Part shown: positions 43,119 through 51,990 of the stretch, in pieces
Layout: each line of letters starts with the position of its first letter
Numbering within the stretch: the first letter of the stretch is position 1
Source: an uncultured Sinobacteraceae bacterium
GTDB taxonomy: Bacteria > Pseudomonadota > Gammaproteobacteria > Steroidobacterales > Steroidobacteraceae
Assembly: GCA_937902995.1 (NCBI GenBank)
Contig: CALEKY010000028.1
Span: forward strand, 1-55,436
Direction: 5' to 3'
DNA: 55,436 nucleotides
The notes under the pieces: model-generated
Seen by the model: the letters and a program-made list of their open reading frames with translations, nothing else
What the model was told of the DNA's origin: nothing
Database searches by the model: none
Made by a program: the position numbers and the translations under genes

Positions 43119-44438
43119 CTAAAACTTAACGTTGAAATCGAGCTGTAGGCGGTCGTAATCCGCTTCCGGGCCCGTTTCCGCGTTGCGCCGGCTCATGTAG
43201 TACGTCGCGTTGAGCGTCCAATTGCGGGTGGGCGCAAACCCACCCCGCAGCACCCAACCCTCGCTGTCGCTCGCACCGCCGGCAAAGTCCGAATCGATCA
43301 GCTGGGCGAACAACGCATCCTTCTCGATCTTTTGGTACGACATACCGATTTCCCAACTGCGGGGATTCCCGACCTTGCCGAGCAGCACACCGGCGGCCCA
43401 CGCGGTGTCGTGATCGTCAGGGTCTCGATTCTGCGCTGCATCCATCCAGAACTGCAGCGGCGTCGACCCGAGCAGCAAGTTCAGCTCGGCCATCAGATCG
43501 ATCACTTCGTAGTCGTAGACCAGCACGGGCGTCGCGCCGGCCAGAACGGTGGTGTTCCCGTTGGCATTGCCGGCATAGAACGGGGCACGGCCGACCCCGC
43601 CACTCAAGTCATAGTAATGCGCCGCCACCGTCAGCGATGAGCTGCCGATCGGCACCTTCACGCCGATCTGACCGCCATACAGCATGACGTCCGAGGTCCT
43701 TGCTGTTTCGGCGCCCGAGATTTCATCGATCCAGTAACCGTACGCCGAGCCGAACCACATGCCTCGCGAAAATGCCAACGCCAAACCTTCCGGATTGATA
43801 TCGCCGTCCCAGAACAAGCTTTGGCCGGGCTTCACGAACGGCTGTTTCATCTTGCCGCCGATGAGCTGGCCCCCATTCGCAAATCGCCAATCGAAATAAG
43901 CGAGATCGAGGTCGAGACTCTTGAGCGAAAGAACGCCGTCGAGCGACTGATTCGTCGAGCGGGGATCGCCGTTCTCGCCCGTTGCGATTCCGAATCCGAC
44001 CGACAGCGTTTCGGTTGCCTTCGCTTCGAGCCGCATGCGTGCGCGGATTCGATCGCGATAACGATCTGCCGCCGCTTGCACACCGGATGCATTCAACGAC
44101 TCGTCGCCGATGTACTCGTAGCGATAACGCAGATCGCCTTTGATGGACACTCTGCTCGCCCAATCGGCACCTTTCACCTTCGCCGCTTCGACCGCCTGCG
44201 TTGCCGAATCCTTGCGCAATCCGCGGGTCTCGGCTCTGAGATAGTCACTCTGCGCTTTCAGCGCTTCGTTCTCCGCCCTGAGCGTCACGTTCTCCTGCTC
44301 GAGCTTGTCGACACGCTCGATGAGACGCTCGAGTTCTGCGCGGATTGCGGCGATCTCTTCGTTGTTCGCTGCGTGCGCAATGCCGATCGGTACCGCCAAG
44401 GCCGCCGCCAATGTCCCTGCGATGCTGAGCTTGGTCAC
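43119..44438 (-). CDS. putative porin with N-terminal coiled coil, PhoB-regulated
   Basis: A 439-aa outer-membrane protein with a signal peptide (residues 1-23, ending AHA), then a coiled coil of about 40 residues with leucine heptads (LIERVDKLEQENVTLRAENEALKAQ), then beta strands and a C-terminal Phe (DFNVKF), as in phosphate/pyrophosphate porins or other putative porins with coiled-coil trimerisation. The GTG start at 44438 has GGAGG 7 nt upstream. A Pho box with the same layout as that of pstS lies at 44493-44510, so phosphate limitation should turn it on. Substrate specificity (phosphate or polyphosphate) is inferred from context; the barrel itself shows no clear phosphate-site motif. Confidence 0.85.
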   Translation of the reverse strand: MTKLSIAGTLAAALAVPIGIAHAANNEEIAAIRAELERLIERVDKLEQENVTLRAENEALKAQSDYLRAETRGLRKDSATQAVEAAKVKGADWASRVSIKGDLRYRYEYIGDESLNASGVQAAADRYRDRIRARMRLEAKATETLSVGFGIATGENGDPRSTNQSLDGVLSLKSLDLDLAYFDWRFANGGQLIGGKMKQPFVKPGQSLFWDGDINPEGLALAFSRGMWFGSAYGYWIDEISGAETARTSDVMLYGGQIGVKVPIGSSSLTVAAHYYDLSGGVGRAPFYAGNANGNTTVLAGATPVLVYDYEVIDLMAELNLLLGSTPLQFWMDAAQNRDPDDHDTAWAAGVLLGKVGNPRSWEIGMSYQKIEKDALFAQLIDSDFAGGASDSEGWVLRGGFAPTRNWTLNATYYMSRRNAETGPEADYDRLQLDFNVKF

Positions 44439-44476
44439 TGATGCCTCCGGTCGTGGATGATCGATTGACCGGACGT

Positions 44477-44510
44477 TTTATAAGCATCGTTCGTTACAGC
44501 ATCATGTCAC
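44477..44510 (-). promoter_or_regulatory. Pho box / PhoB-dependent promoter of the porin
   Basis: GTGACAT (44510-44504), 4 nt, CTGTAAC (44499-44493), 10 nt, TATAAA (44482-44477). The spacing to the -10 is the same as at pstS and phoB, and the -10 is a strong match. It lies 39 nt before the GTG start. Confidence 0.78.
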
Positions 44511-44703
44511 CGGGGCTTGTCACATGCGCGAATGAAGCCTTCGCGTTGAACGTTCGGCGCAACAGCAATCGCTCGCACAGGCGATGCTTCCATGCACGGG
44601 CATGATTCGAGGGAGATAGAGATCAGGAAGACGACGGCACAGGTCTCGGGTGCATGCGAGCGCGATTCGCGCATTCGCAGCGGCACCGTCGACGAATCGC
44701 CTG

Positions 44704-46050
44704 CTATTCGGCAACTGCTTGACGCAACTCGGTCACGTTCGACCGCTGAACGATTCGCGAGGTCGGAAAGTGACAGACGAACGTGCTGCCTTGCCCGACG
44801 GTGCTGTCGATCGTCAACGTGCCGTCGTGGTGCTGCAACGCATGTTTCACGATTGCGAGCCCGAGTCCCGAGCCGCCCATTTCTCGGGCGCGACCCGCAT
44901 CGACTCGATAGAAACGTTCCGTCAAGCGCGGGATGTGCTCAGGCGCAATACCGATTCCAGTATCGCGAACTGCAATGTGGCCGCCCTCGTCATCCGTCCA
45001 CCAACGCAGCTCGATTTCACCTTCCGGCGGCGTGTACTTCACCGCGTTCGTCATCAAATTCGACACGATCGAATGCAGCTCGGGCTCGCTCCCGCGCAGC
45101 AATGCGTCGCTGTCGAGCGTCAGGATGATCTTCTCCGGCCGCTGCTCGAGCGCCATGGCCTCCTTGCGCACTGCCGCCAACAATCCGCCGATGTCGACCG
45201 TCGTTTCCGGCGAAGAACGTTGGCCCGACTCGAGCTTCGAAAGCTCCAATAGATCGCTGACGATGAGACTCATTCGTTCGGCTTGCCGACGCATCTCGAG
45301 CACTGGACCGTGCCACGTCGGATCGAGCTTCGAATCTTCCGCGAGCGCATCGAGATATCCGCTGATGACCGTGAGCGGAGAGCGCAGCTCGTGCGATGCG
45401 TTGGCGACGAAATCCTTGCGCAGCGTTTCGAGCTGCATTTCTCTGCTGACGTCGCGCACGATCAAGAGCTGACGGCCGAGCTCACCGGCGCGAACGACGT
45501 TGTACGCCAGCCATCGATTGCTCGAACCCGGCTCCTGAACGACGACACCCTCCTCCGGTCTGCCCGTCGCCAGGTATTCGATGAAGCTCGGATGGCGAAT
45601 CAGATTCTCGACGCGCATGCCGTAGTCGCGCTTGCGACGCAGATTCAACCATTCGGCGGCGCGCGGATTGAACCAAAGAATCTCGTTGCCGGGCCCAAGC
45701 AGGATGGCACCTTCCGGCATCGCGGTCGTGAGCCTGCGAAACTCGCGCAGCAGCTCCATGACGCGCGCCTTGTGATATTGCCGGCGCCTTTGGATGCGAT
45801 CGATGCTCGCGACGAGCTCGCCCCACACGCCGTTGATGTCGGGCGCTTCACCGAGATGGCGAGGACGCACCCAACGTTCGACGCGGAGGAAGTTGCGTGC
45901 CTGAATCGCGAGCACGACGGCCAGAACGATCGCGATTGCCAGCGCGACGTGCCCGACCGCAAGTCCGATCAGCAAGGCAGCGAACAGCGCGATCCCGAGC
46001 TTGATCAGCGCCTTCCAGCCTGTCGGAGAGATGCCGCGCAGAAAATTCAA
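44704..46050 (-). CDS. phoR: phosphate regulon sensor histidine kinase PhoR
   Basis: PhoR phosphorylates PhoB when phosphate is low, under control of PstSCAB and PhoU. The 448-aa product has one or two N-terminal hydrophobic segments (about residues 13-46), a PAS domain (about 95-190), the phospho-His site NASHELRSPLTVISGYLDAL, and the ATP-binding region (VRDTGIGIAPEHIPRLTERFYRVD, GSGLGLAIVKHALQHHDG). The TTG start at 46050 lies 3 nt after the phoB stop and GGAG is about 9 nt upstream; other frames upstream give no sensible start. Confidence 0.95.
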   Translation of the reverse strand: MNFLRGISPTGWKALIKLGIALFAALLIGLAVGHVALAIAIVLAVVLAIQARNFLRVERWVRPRHLGEAPDINGVWGELVASIDRIQRRRQYHKARVMELLREFRRLTTAMPEGAILLGPGNEILWFNPRAAEWLNLRRKRDYGMRVENLIRHPSFIEYLATGRPEEGVVVQEPGSSNRWLAYNVVRAGELGRQLLIVRDVSREMQLETLRKDFVANASHELRSPLTVISGYLDALAEDSKLDPTWHGPVLEMRRQAERMSLIVSDLLELSKLESGQRSSPETTVDIGGLLAAVRKEAMALEQRPEKIILTLDSDALLRGSEPELHSIVSNLMTNAVKYTPPEGEIELRWWTDDEGGHIAVRDTGIGIAPEHIPRLTERFYRVDAGRAREMGGSGLGLAIVKHALQHHDGTLTIDSTVGQGSTFVCHFPTSRIVQRSNVTELRQAVAE

Positions 46051-46053
46051 GGC

Positions 46054-46749
46054 TCACTCCGTACGAGTCGAGAATCGATAACCGGAGCCGCGAACGGTTT
46101 GGATGAAACGGTCATATTTGAAGGCCTCGAGCGCCTTGCGCAAACGACGGATGTGCACATCCACCGTGCGTTCTTCGACATACACGTTGCCGCCCCACAC
46201 GCGGTCGAGCAGCTGCGCACGACTGTACACCCGTTCAGCGTGCGTCATGAAGAACGATAACAGCCTGTATTCCGTGGGTCCTAGCTGAATCGTCTTTTCG
46301 CCGACACGGACGCGGTGGCTCGCCGCATCGAGCACGAGCCCTTCGATGTCGATGACTTCCGCATCTTCGCTTGCCGCCGCGCGCCGGAGCACCGCACGGA
46401 TCCGCGCCAAGAGCTCGCGCGGCGAAAACGGCTTCGTGACATAGTCGTCCGCACCGCCGTCGAGCCCCATGACTTTGTCCTGCTCATCGGCGCGCGCGGT
46501 CAACATGATGATCGGTAAGTCGCGGGTTTCCTTGTCGCGCTTCAATGCGCGCGTGAGCTCCAGTCCGCTCGTATCCGGCAGCATCCAGTCGATCAGCACG
46601 AGATCGGGGCGTCGATCGGCGATGCTGGCGAGCGCCGAATTCGCATCGCCTGCCTCGCGCGCTTCGAAGCCAGCGCGGCGCAAGGCGAATGCGATCATTT
46701 CGCGGATCGGACGCTCGTCCTCGACGATGAGGATCTGTTTATCTGGCAT
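46054..46749 (-). CDS. phoB: phosphate regulon response regulator PhoB
   Basis: PhoB binds Pho boxes when phosphorylated. The 231-aa product has a receiver domain with Asp54 in VLIDWMLPDTSG and a winged-helix DNA-binding domain with the recognition region (ERVYSRAQLLDRVWGGNVYVEERTVDVHIRRLRKALE). It precedes phoR and has its own Pho box at 46804-46821, which would give positive feedback. The gene order phoB-phoR then leads to the porin and phoU on the same strand. Confidence 0.97.
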   Translation of the reverse strand: MPDKQILIVEDERPIREMIAFALRRAGFEAREAGDANSALASIADRRPDLVLIDWMLPDTSGLELTRALKRDKETRDLPIIMLTARADEQDKVMGLDGGADDYVTKPFSPRELLARIRAVLRRAAASEDAEVIDIEGLVLDAASHRVRVGEKTIQLGPTEYRLLSFFMTHAERVYSRAQLLDRVWGGNVYVEERTVDVHIRRLRKALEAFKYDRFIQTVRGSGYRFSTRTE

Positions 46750-46787
46750 GGATGGATCACACCGCGGCGTTTTCGAGATGACAACGG

Positions 46788-46821
46788 ATTACAACCGGTC
46801 AGTGTTACAGGACGATGAAAC
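46788..46821 (-). promoter_or_regulatory. Pho box / autoregulated promoter of phoBR
   Basis: GTTTCAT (46821-46815), 4 nt, CTGTAAC (46810-46804), 10 nt, TGTAAT (46793-46788), a 5-of-6 match to TATAAT. It begins 2 nt behind the tsaB stop and lies 39 nt before the phoB start. The spacing equals that of the pstS and porin sites. Confidence 0.68.
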
Positions 46822-46822
46822 G

Positions 46823-47482
46823 TCACGCGCCCTTCACGAAAACGACTTGGTCGCGCAAATACACGGGCTGCGCTTCGTACGCGGGCACGCCTCGCCCCGC
46901 GCGAAATTCCGGCTCGCTCAGCACCAGAATGTCACGCGCGTGCGGCAAAGCCCACACTTGCGGCACGCCCTCAAATCTCAACGCGAGATCGGGATACGCA
47001 GCCATGGCCGTTCCTGCAACGACATCGACATTTGCCGTCTCGACGACCGAAGGCGACGACACGCATTCGTTGCCGACCAGCTCCATGAGCCCGCTCTCGC
47101 GCCGCTCGAACCGAGCCCAATAAACCTCGTTCATACGCGCATCCATACAGACGAGGATGCGTCGACCGCGTTCAGCAACTTGTTGTGCAACGGCCGCGAG
47201 ATCAGAAATCCCGACCGTCGGCAGGTTCGCGCCGAACGCCAATCCTTGTACGACGCCGATCGCAATACGCACGCCCGTGAAAGCGCCCGGCCCTCGTCCA
47301 TAGGCAATGCCTTGAAGGGCCTGGAGCTGCACGCCTGCTTCTTTGAGCACCTCATCGACCATCGAGAGGACGATGTCGGCGTGCCCGCGCTGCGTATCCA
47401 CGCTACGCTCGAACAATCGTCCGTCGATACGAGCGGCGACCGAGCAGCGTTCCGTCGCGGTATCGATTGCTATCAAGTTCAT
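46823..47482 (-). CDS. tsaB: tRNA threonylcarbamoyladenosine synthesis protein TsaB
   Basis: TsaB, with TsaD and TsaE, makes the t6A base at position 37 of tRNAs that read ANN codons. The 219-aa product has the ASKHA-fold beginning LIAIDTATERCSVAARIDGRLFE, the YGRGPGAFTGVRIAIGVVQGLAFG loop, and the short C-terminal part typical of TsaB, which lacks the metal site of TsaD. I chose the ATG at 47482, 10 nt behind the helicase stop. It shares an operon with the helicase and the exported protein upstream. Confidence 0.95.
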   Translation of the reverse strand: MNLIAIDTATERCSVAARIDGRLFERSVDTQRGHADIVLSMVDEVLKEAGVQLQALQGIAYGRGPGAFTGVRIAIGVVQGLAFGANLPTVGISDLAAVAQQVAERGRRILVCMDARMNEVYWARFERRESGLMELVGNECVSSPSVVETANVDVVAGTAMAAYPDLALRFEGVPQVWALPHARDILVLSEPEFRAGRGVPAYEAQPVYLRDQVVFVKGA

Positions 47483-47492
47483 AAGATATGTC

Positions 47493-49469
47493 TCAACCGG
47501 CTTGCGCCGCCGCGGACGGGCTCGCACTCAAGCCGGCTGCAGCGAGCTTCGCGTGCAGGAATGCACAAGCTTGGGCAACGTCCTCGGTCTGCGGCATCGG
47601 CGGCAAACTATCCAGGAATATCCGGCCGTAGCCGCGCGAACGCACGCGTCGATCGCACAACACGATCACGCCGAAATCGTCCTGATCGCGGATCAACCGT
47701 CCGACGCCCTGCTTCAAGGTAATCACCGCTTGCGGGACCTGTTCGTCGAAAAAGGCGTTCCCGCCATTGCGTTCGATGGCCGCAAGGCGCGCTTTCAACA
47801 CCGGATCGTCCGGCGCTGCGAACGGGAGCTTGTCGATCACCACGACCGACAGCGCAGCACCCTTCACATCCACGCCTTCCCAAAAACTGCTCGTACCGAG
47901 CAATACCGCCGCGCCGTGCTCGCGGAACCTAGTCAGCAGCACATCCCGCGGCGCATCGCCTTGGACGAAGATCGGAAACGGCGGTTTCGGACCAAGACGT
48001 TCCTTGAGGATGTTTGCAGCTTCGCGCAACGCGCGATGGCTCGTGAACAACAAGAACGCACGCCCGCCGCTAGCAGCGAGCACGGGTAACGCAGCGTCGA
48101 TGACCTGCTGCGTGTGTCGCGAGGAGTTCGGCGTGTCGAGACCCTGCGGCAAGTACAAGAGAGCCTGCCGTTCGAAATCGAACGGGCTGCCGAACTGCAC
48201 CGCGCGTGCGTCGGCCATGCCGATGCGTCGCGTGAAATGCGAGAAATCGCCCGCGACGGACAAGGTCGCCGACGCACAGATCCACGCGCCAGTATGTGCG
48301 CCGATCAATCGGCCGAGCGGCGTCGCCACATCGATCGGGGCGTAATGCAACGACAGATTGGCGTTCGACAGCTGAGCCCAGCGCACGGCCTGATTCTCGC
48401 CGTCGTCCTGCGCGAGCAACGTGTCGACGCGCGCGGCAAGCTCGAGCGCACGCTGCCGAACAGAAGCAAGACCAGGATGTTCGAACGCAGCCAGCGACCG
48501 CGCGAGATCTTCGAAGACGACGCGGATACGGTCCAGACACTCGATCGCACCGGCGGACCAATGCTCCGCTTCCTGCCGCTCGGGCATTCCGGCGAATGCA
48601 TCCTGCAATTCTGCGATATGGCGTTCGATCGTCTGCGGCGCGGAGATCTCGACGGCAGGCGCGCCGGCCACGAGTTCGCTCGCCAGATCGCGCGCAAGCA
48701 GTTGCATTTGACGCGTCGAAACCACGAATCCCAGGAACATCGCTGCCACGTCCGCAAGCTGATGTGCCTCGTCGATCACAACGGCGTCCGCGCTCGGCAG
48801 CAGGTCGCCGAAGCCTTCTTCCTTGAGCACCAGATCGGCCATCAGCAAATGATGATTGACGATCACGACATCCGCGGCGAGCGCTTCGCGTCGTGCGCGC
48901 ACGACATGGCAGCGCTCGAACGCCGCGCAGTCCGCGCCGAGACAGTTGTCCCGCGTCGAGGTCACCCAGGGCCACACGGGCGACGATTCGCTCAAACTTG
49001 CCAGTTCGCCGATATCGCCGCGCCGCGTCGTCGGCGCCCACTCGAGCACGCGCGCGAGCGCGATCGCGACCTCGCGCGGCAGGCCGCGCATCCTCGCCTG
49101 CTGCTCGGCGAGCTCGAGTCGGTGGACGCACAAGTAATTCGCCCGACCTTTCAATAACGCGATACGCACCGGCCGTCCGAGCGCGGCGGCGACGGTGGGT
49201 ACGTCTCGCGTGTAGAGCTGGTCCTGCAAAGTGCGCGTGCCCGTCGAGATCACGACGCGCTGGCCCGATAGCAGCGCGGGAACCAAGTACGCGAACGTCT
49301 TGCCCGTTCCCGTACCGGCTTCGACGACGAGACGACCGCGCGTGCGCAAAGCGCGATCGACCTCTGCAGCCATACCGATCTGCTCCTCGCGCACCGTGTA
49401 CCCCGGAATCGCACGTGCGAGCGGGCCGTCAGGGCCGAAGATTTCTTCCCAATCGGGTCGCGCGTTCAT
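47493..49469 (-). CDS. DinG/YoaA-type ATP-dependent DNA helicase
   Basis: A 658-aa superfamily 2 helicase with Walker A EAGTGTGKT (50-58), the DEAH box VVIDEAHQLADVA, and four cysteines between them (YLCVHRL, then CLGADCAAFERC) that fit a 4Fe-4S cluster as in XPD, DinG and YoaA. The later motifs FTSHRALREAANILKE and the VDVKGAALSVVVIDKLPFAAPDDPV segment, GVGRLIRDQDDFGVIVLCDRR complete the helicase core. YoaA is the closer type by length and in gammaproteobacteria often lies next to tsaB (yeaZ), as here. The start ATG at 49469 overlaps the stop of the exported DUF11-like gene (ATGA). It acts in DNA repair or in clearing unusual DNA structures. Confidence 0.93.
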   Translation of the reverse strand: MNARPDWEEIFGPDGPLARAIPGYTVREEQIGMAAEVDRALRTRGRLVVEAGTGTGKTFAYLVPALLSGQRVVISTGTRTLQDQLYTRDVPTVAAALGRPVRIALLKGRANYLCVHRLELAEQQARMRGLPREVAIALARVLEWAPTTRRGDIGELASLSESSPVWPWVTSTRDNCLGADCAAFERCHVVRARREALAADVVIVNHHLLMADLVLKEEGFGDLLPSADAVVIDEAHQLADVAAMFLGFVVSTRQMQLLARDLASELVAGAPAVEISAPQTIERHIAELQDAFAGMPERQEAEHWSAGAIECLDRIRVVFEDLARSLAAFEHPGLASVRQRALELAARVDTLLAQDDGENQAVRWAQLSNANLSLHYAPIDVATPLGRLIGAHTGAWICASATLSVAGDFSHFTRRIGMADARAVQFGSPFDFERQALLYLPQGLDTPNSSRHTQQVIDAALPVLAASGGRAFLLFTSHRALREAANILKERLGPKPPFPIFVQGDAPRDVLLTRFREHGAAVLLGTSSFWEGVDVKGAALSVVVIDKLPFAAPDDPVLKARLAAIERNGGNAFFDEQVPQAVITLKQGVGRLIRDQDDFGVIVLCDRRVRSRGYGRIFLDSLPPMPQTEDVAQACAFLHAKLAAAGLSASPSAAAQAG

Positions 49470-49990
49470 CGAAACACTGCCTGAAAACGCACGAGCGCCA
49501 CGGCGCCCGGCGCGAGCACATTGCGCAACTGCCAACGGATATGCGTGTAGTCCTCGGGTGTCGCGCGGCGCGAAAGCCCCCCTATGCCCGTCACGGTGAG
49601 CTCCTCTGCGCGTCCGAACGATCGACCGTGATCGACAGAAAACGTGATCTCGGCAGCCGGTCCCGAAGCCGAGTTCGGCACGTACGTCGTGTTCAGGGGA
49701 ATACGCTGCTCCACGATCACTCTGCGCGCGGGCTGTGTCGTCGGATTGCGAATCTGCACCGTGTAGTAGACGACTTGGCCCTGCGTGATCTTTTGAGCTG
49801 GCACGAGCCGCTGAACTTGCTTACCTTCTGGCGTCTCGATTGTCTCCAGAACCTCGGCGATCAGCTTCGTCTCGACGGGAACCTCGTTTTCAGCGAGCGC
49901 GTAAGACGACAGCACCGCACTTAGGGCACACAGCGCGGCACACAATGCACGCGGAGCCGCGCGCAGGATTCTGCATCGCAGCACCTGCAT
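49466..49990 (-). CDS. exported DUF11-like (TIGR01451-type) protein
   Basis: A 174-aa protein with a signal peptide (about residues 1-32, ending ALA) and a single immunoglobulin-like repeat of the DUF11 type (QVVYYTVQIRNPTTQPARRVIVEQRIPLNTTYVPNSASG, then RWQLRNVLAPGAVALVRFQAVF). Such repeats occur in bacterial surface proteins. The start is uncertain: ATG 49990 gives a clean signal peptide, whereas the reading from 50236 is unlikely because it overlaps the pckG region. It overlaps the helicase start by 4 nt; why an exported protein is coupled to a helicase is unknown. Confidence 0.7.
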   Translation of the reverse strand: MQVLRCRILRAAPRALCAALCALSAVLSSYALAENEVPVETKLIAEVLETIETPEGKQVQRLVPAQKITQGQVVYYTVQIRNPTTQPARRVIVEQRIPLNTTYVPNSASGPAAEITFSVDHGRSFGRAEELTVTGIGGLSRRATPEDYTHIRWQLRNVLAPGAVALVRFQAVFR

Positions 49991-50088
49991 CACATGGGCG
50001 CCCTGGCGAGCGCAACGGCCGCGGATCGGCGGGCACAATCTTAGGTTTATGTCGTACATCGTGTCGCCATCGGAGCGAAGCCGATCGG

Positions 50089-50094
50089 TATAAT
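50089..50094 (+). promoter_or_regulatory. -10 element of a possible pckG promoter
   Basis: TATAAT stands at 50089-50094, 68 nt before the pckG start. No good -35 lies at the right distance. The strand fits pckG; the gene probably has a weak or regulated promoter here. Confidence 0.45.
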
Positions 50095-50161
50095 CGCCGC
50101 CCCGATTTTCGCAGCCTCGATGTGCACGAGGTCGCAACAAAATGTGGAGGAATCCTTCGAA

Positions 50162-51907
50162 ATGGGCACGTCGAATGCGTCGTTGAAGAACTGGGTTGAA
50201 GAAGTCGCGCGTCTGACCAAACCTGACTCGATTCACTGGTGCACGGGAACGGAGGCCGAGAACTCAGCTCTCATCGACCTGATGCTGCAGCGGGGCGATC
50301 TTATCAAGCTCAACCAGTCCACCCACCCGAACTGTTATCTGCACCGTTCGCACCCCTCAGACGTCGCGCGCGTCGAGCATCTGACCTACGTCTGCACACG
50401 CTCGCGCGAAGATGCGGGTCCGAACAACAACTGGATGGACCCCGAAGAAGCGCACCGTAAGGTCGACGCACTGTTCGACGGTGCCATGCGCGGCCGCACG
50501 ATGTATGTCGTGCCTTACTGCATGGGTCCGATCGATTCGCCGTTCTCACGCTGCGGCGTCGAGATCACCGACAGCCCCTATGTCGTTGCGAACATGCGCA
50601 TCATGACGCGCATGGGCACCGAAGCCCTGCGTCGAATCGAGCGCGACGGCACGTTCGTGAAGGGCCTGCACTCGATCGGCGATCTGAGCCCCGACCGCCG
50701 CTTCATCATGCACTTCCCCGAAGAGCTCACGATCAAGAGCATCGGGTCCGGCTACGGCGGCAATGCGCTGCTCGGCAAGAAATGCCACGCGCTGCGCATC
50801 GCAAGCTGGCAGGCCCGCGACGAAGGCTGGCTCGCCGAACACATGTTGATCATGGGCGTGCAGAACCCCGAGGGCCAGACGCATTACATCGCCGCCGCGT
50901 TCCCCTCGGCTTGCGGTAAGACGAATCTCGCGATGCTCGTGCCACCCGAGTCGATGCCGGGTTGGAAGATCTGGACGCTCGGCGACGACATCAGCTGGCT
51001 GCACATCGGCGAAGACGGCGTACTTCGCGCGATCAATCCCGAAGCCGGCTACTTCGGCGTCGTGCCAGGCACGAATCGCAAGACCAATCACAATGCCTTC
51101 GACATGATTCAGCGCGACACGATTTTCACGAATGTCGCGATGACGGCCGACGGTCAGCCGTGGTGGGAAGGTCTCGAGTCCGGAACGCCGGCCTTCGATT
51201 GGCAGGGCAAACCGTACACGCCGGGCAACGGTCCGGCCGCACATCCGAATTCGCGTTTCACGGTCTCCGCGAAACAGAACCCCATTTATTCCAACCTCGC
51301 GGAAGCGCCCGAGGGTGTACCGATTTCCGCAATCCTGTTCGGCGGTCGTCGCCGCGAAGTTGCCCCGCTCGTCTACGAGGCGAAGAGCTGGGCGCACGGC
51401 GTACTCGTCGGGGCCGGCATGGCGTCGGAGACGACGGCTGCGGCGGTGGGCCAAATGGGCGTCGTGCGACGCGACTCGATGGCGATGAAGCCCTTCTGCG
51501 GCTACAACTTCGGCGATTACTGGCAGCACTGGCTGTCGTTCGAATCGCGCGTGAAGCGCCTGCCGCGCATCTTCCACGTCAACTGGTTCCGTCAGGACAA
51601 GAACGGCAAGTTCATGTGGCCGGGCTTCGGCGACAACCTGCGCGTTCTGCGTTGGATCGCCGACCGCTGCGACGGCAAGGTGGATGCGATCGAGACTCCG
51701 ATCGGCTACTTGCCCCGCCCCGAGGACATCGACACGCGCGGTCTGAAGATCGACAACGACACGCTGAAGACCCTGCTTTCGATCGACCCGGCTGCGTGGC
51801 GCCAGGAGATCGAGGCAATCGGGACCTATCTCGACGAGTTCAAGGATCGAGTACCCGAAGCGCTGCGGCGGATCCAGAAAGACATCGCACAGCAGCTCGC
51901 ACGATGA
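50162..51907 (+). CDS. pckG: phosphoenolpyruvate carboxykinase (GTP)
   Basis: PckG turns oxaloacetate into PEP with GTP, the first step of gluconeogenesis from the citric acid cycle. The 581-aa product has FPSACGKTNLAML (the phosphate loop of GTP-type enzymes), KIWTLGDDISWLHIGEDGVLRAINPEAGYFGVVPGTN, and HPNSRFTVSAKQNP near the active site. The GTP form differs from the ATP form (PckA) found in E. coli. I chose the ATG at 50162, with GGAGG about 12 nt upstream. A strong terminator follows. Gene diverges from the DUF11-like gene. Confidence 0.97.
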   Translation: MGTSNASLKNWVEEVARLTKPDSIHWCTGTEAENSALIDLMLQRGDLIKLNQSTHPNCYLHRSHPSDVARVEHLTYVCTRSREDAGPNNNWMDPEEAHRKVDALFDGAMRGRTMYVVPYCMGPIDSPFSRCGVEITDSPYVVANMRIMTRMGTEALRRIERDGTFVKGLHSIGDLSPDRRFIMHFPEELTIKSIGSGYGGNALLGKKCHALRIASWQARDEGWLAEHMLIMGVQNPEGQTHYIAAAFPSACGKTNLAMLVPPESMPGWKIWTLGDDISWLHIGEDGVLRAINPEAGYFGVVPGTNRKTNHNAFDMIQRDTIFTNVAMTADGQPWWEGLESGTPAFDWQGKPYTPGNGPAAHPNSRFTVSAKQNPIYSNLAEAPEGVPISAILFGGRRREVAPLVYEAKSWAHGVLVGAGMASETTAAAVGQMGVVRRDSMAMKPFCGYNFGDYWQHWLSFESRVKRLPRIFHVNWFRQDKNGKFMWPGFGDNLRVLRWIADRCDGKVDAIETPIGYLPRPEDIDTRGLKIDNDTLKTLLSIDPAAWRQEIEAIGTYLDEFKDRVPEALRRIQKDIAQQLAR

Positions 51908-51914
51908 CGAAAAT

Positions 51915-51946
51915 GAACTGGGCCGCAAATGCGGCCCAGTTCGTTT
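51915..51946 (+). terminator. terminator of pckG
   Basis: GAACTGGGCCGC (51915-51926) with GCGGCCCAGTTC (51931-51942), 12 bp, AAAT loop, then GTTT. It lies 7 nt behind the pckG stop. Confidence 0.85.
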
Positions 51947-51974
51947 CAGGCTACAGGCGGCAGGCTACGGGCTA
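51947..51974. repeat. four heptanucleotide units CAGGCTA-type behind pckG
   Basis: CAGGCTA, CAGGCGG, CAGGCTA, CGGGCTA stand head to tail with period 7, directly after the terminator. Confidence 0.7.
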
Positions 51975-51990
51975 CATCGGGCGCGATCGC

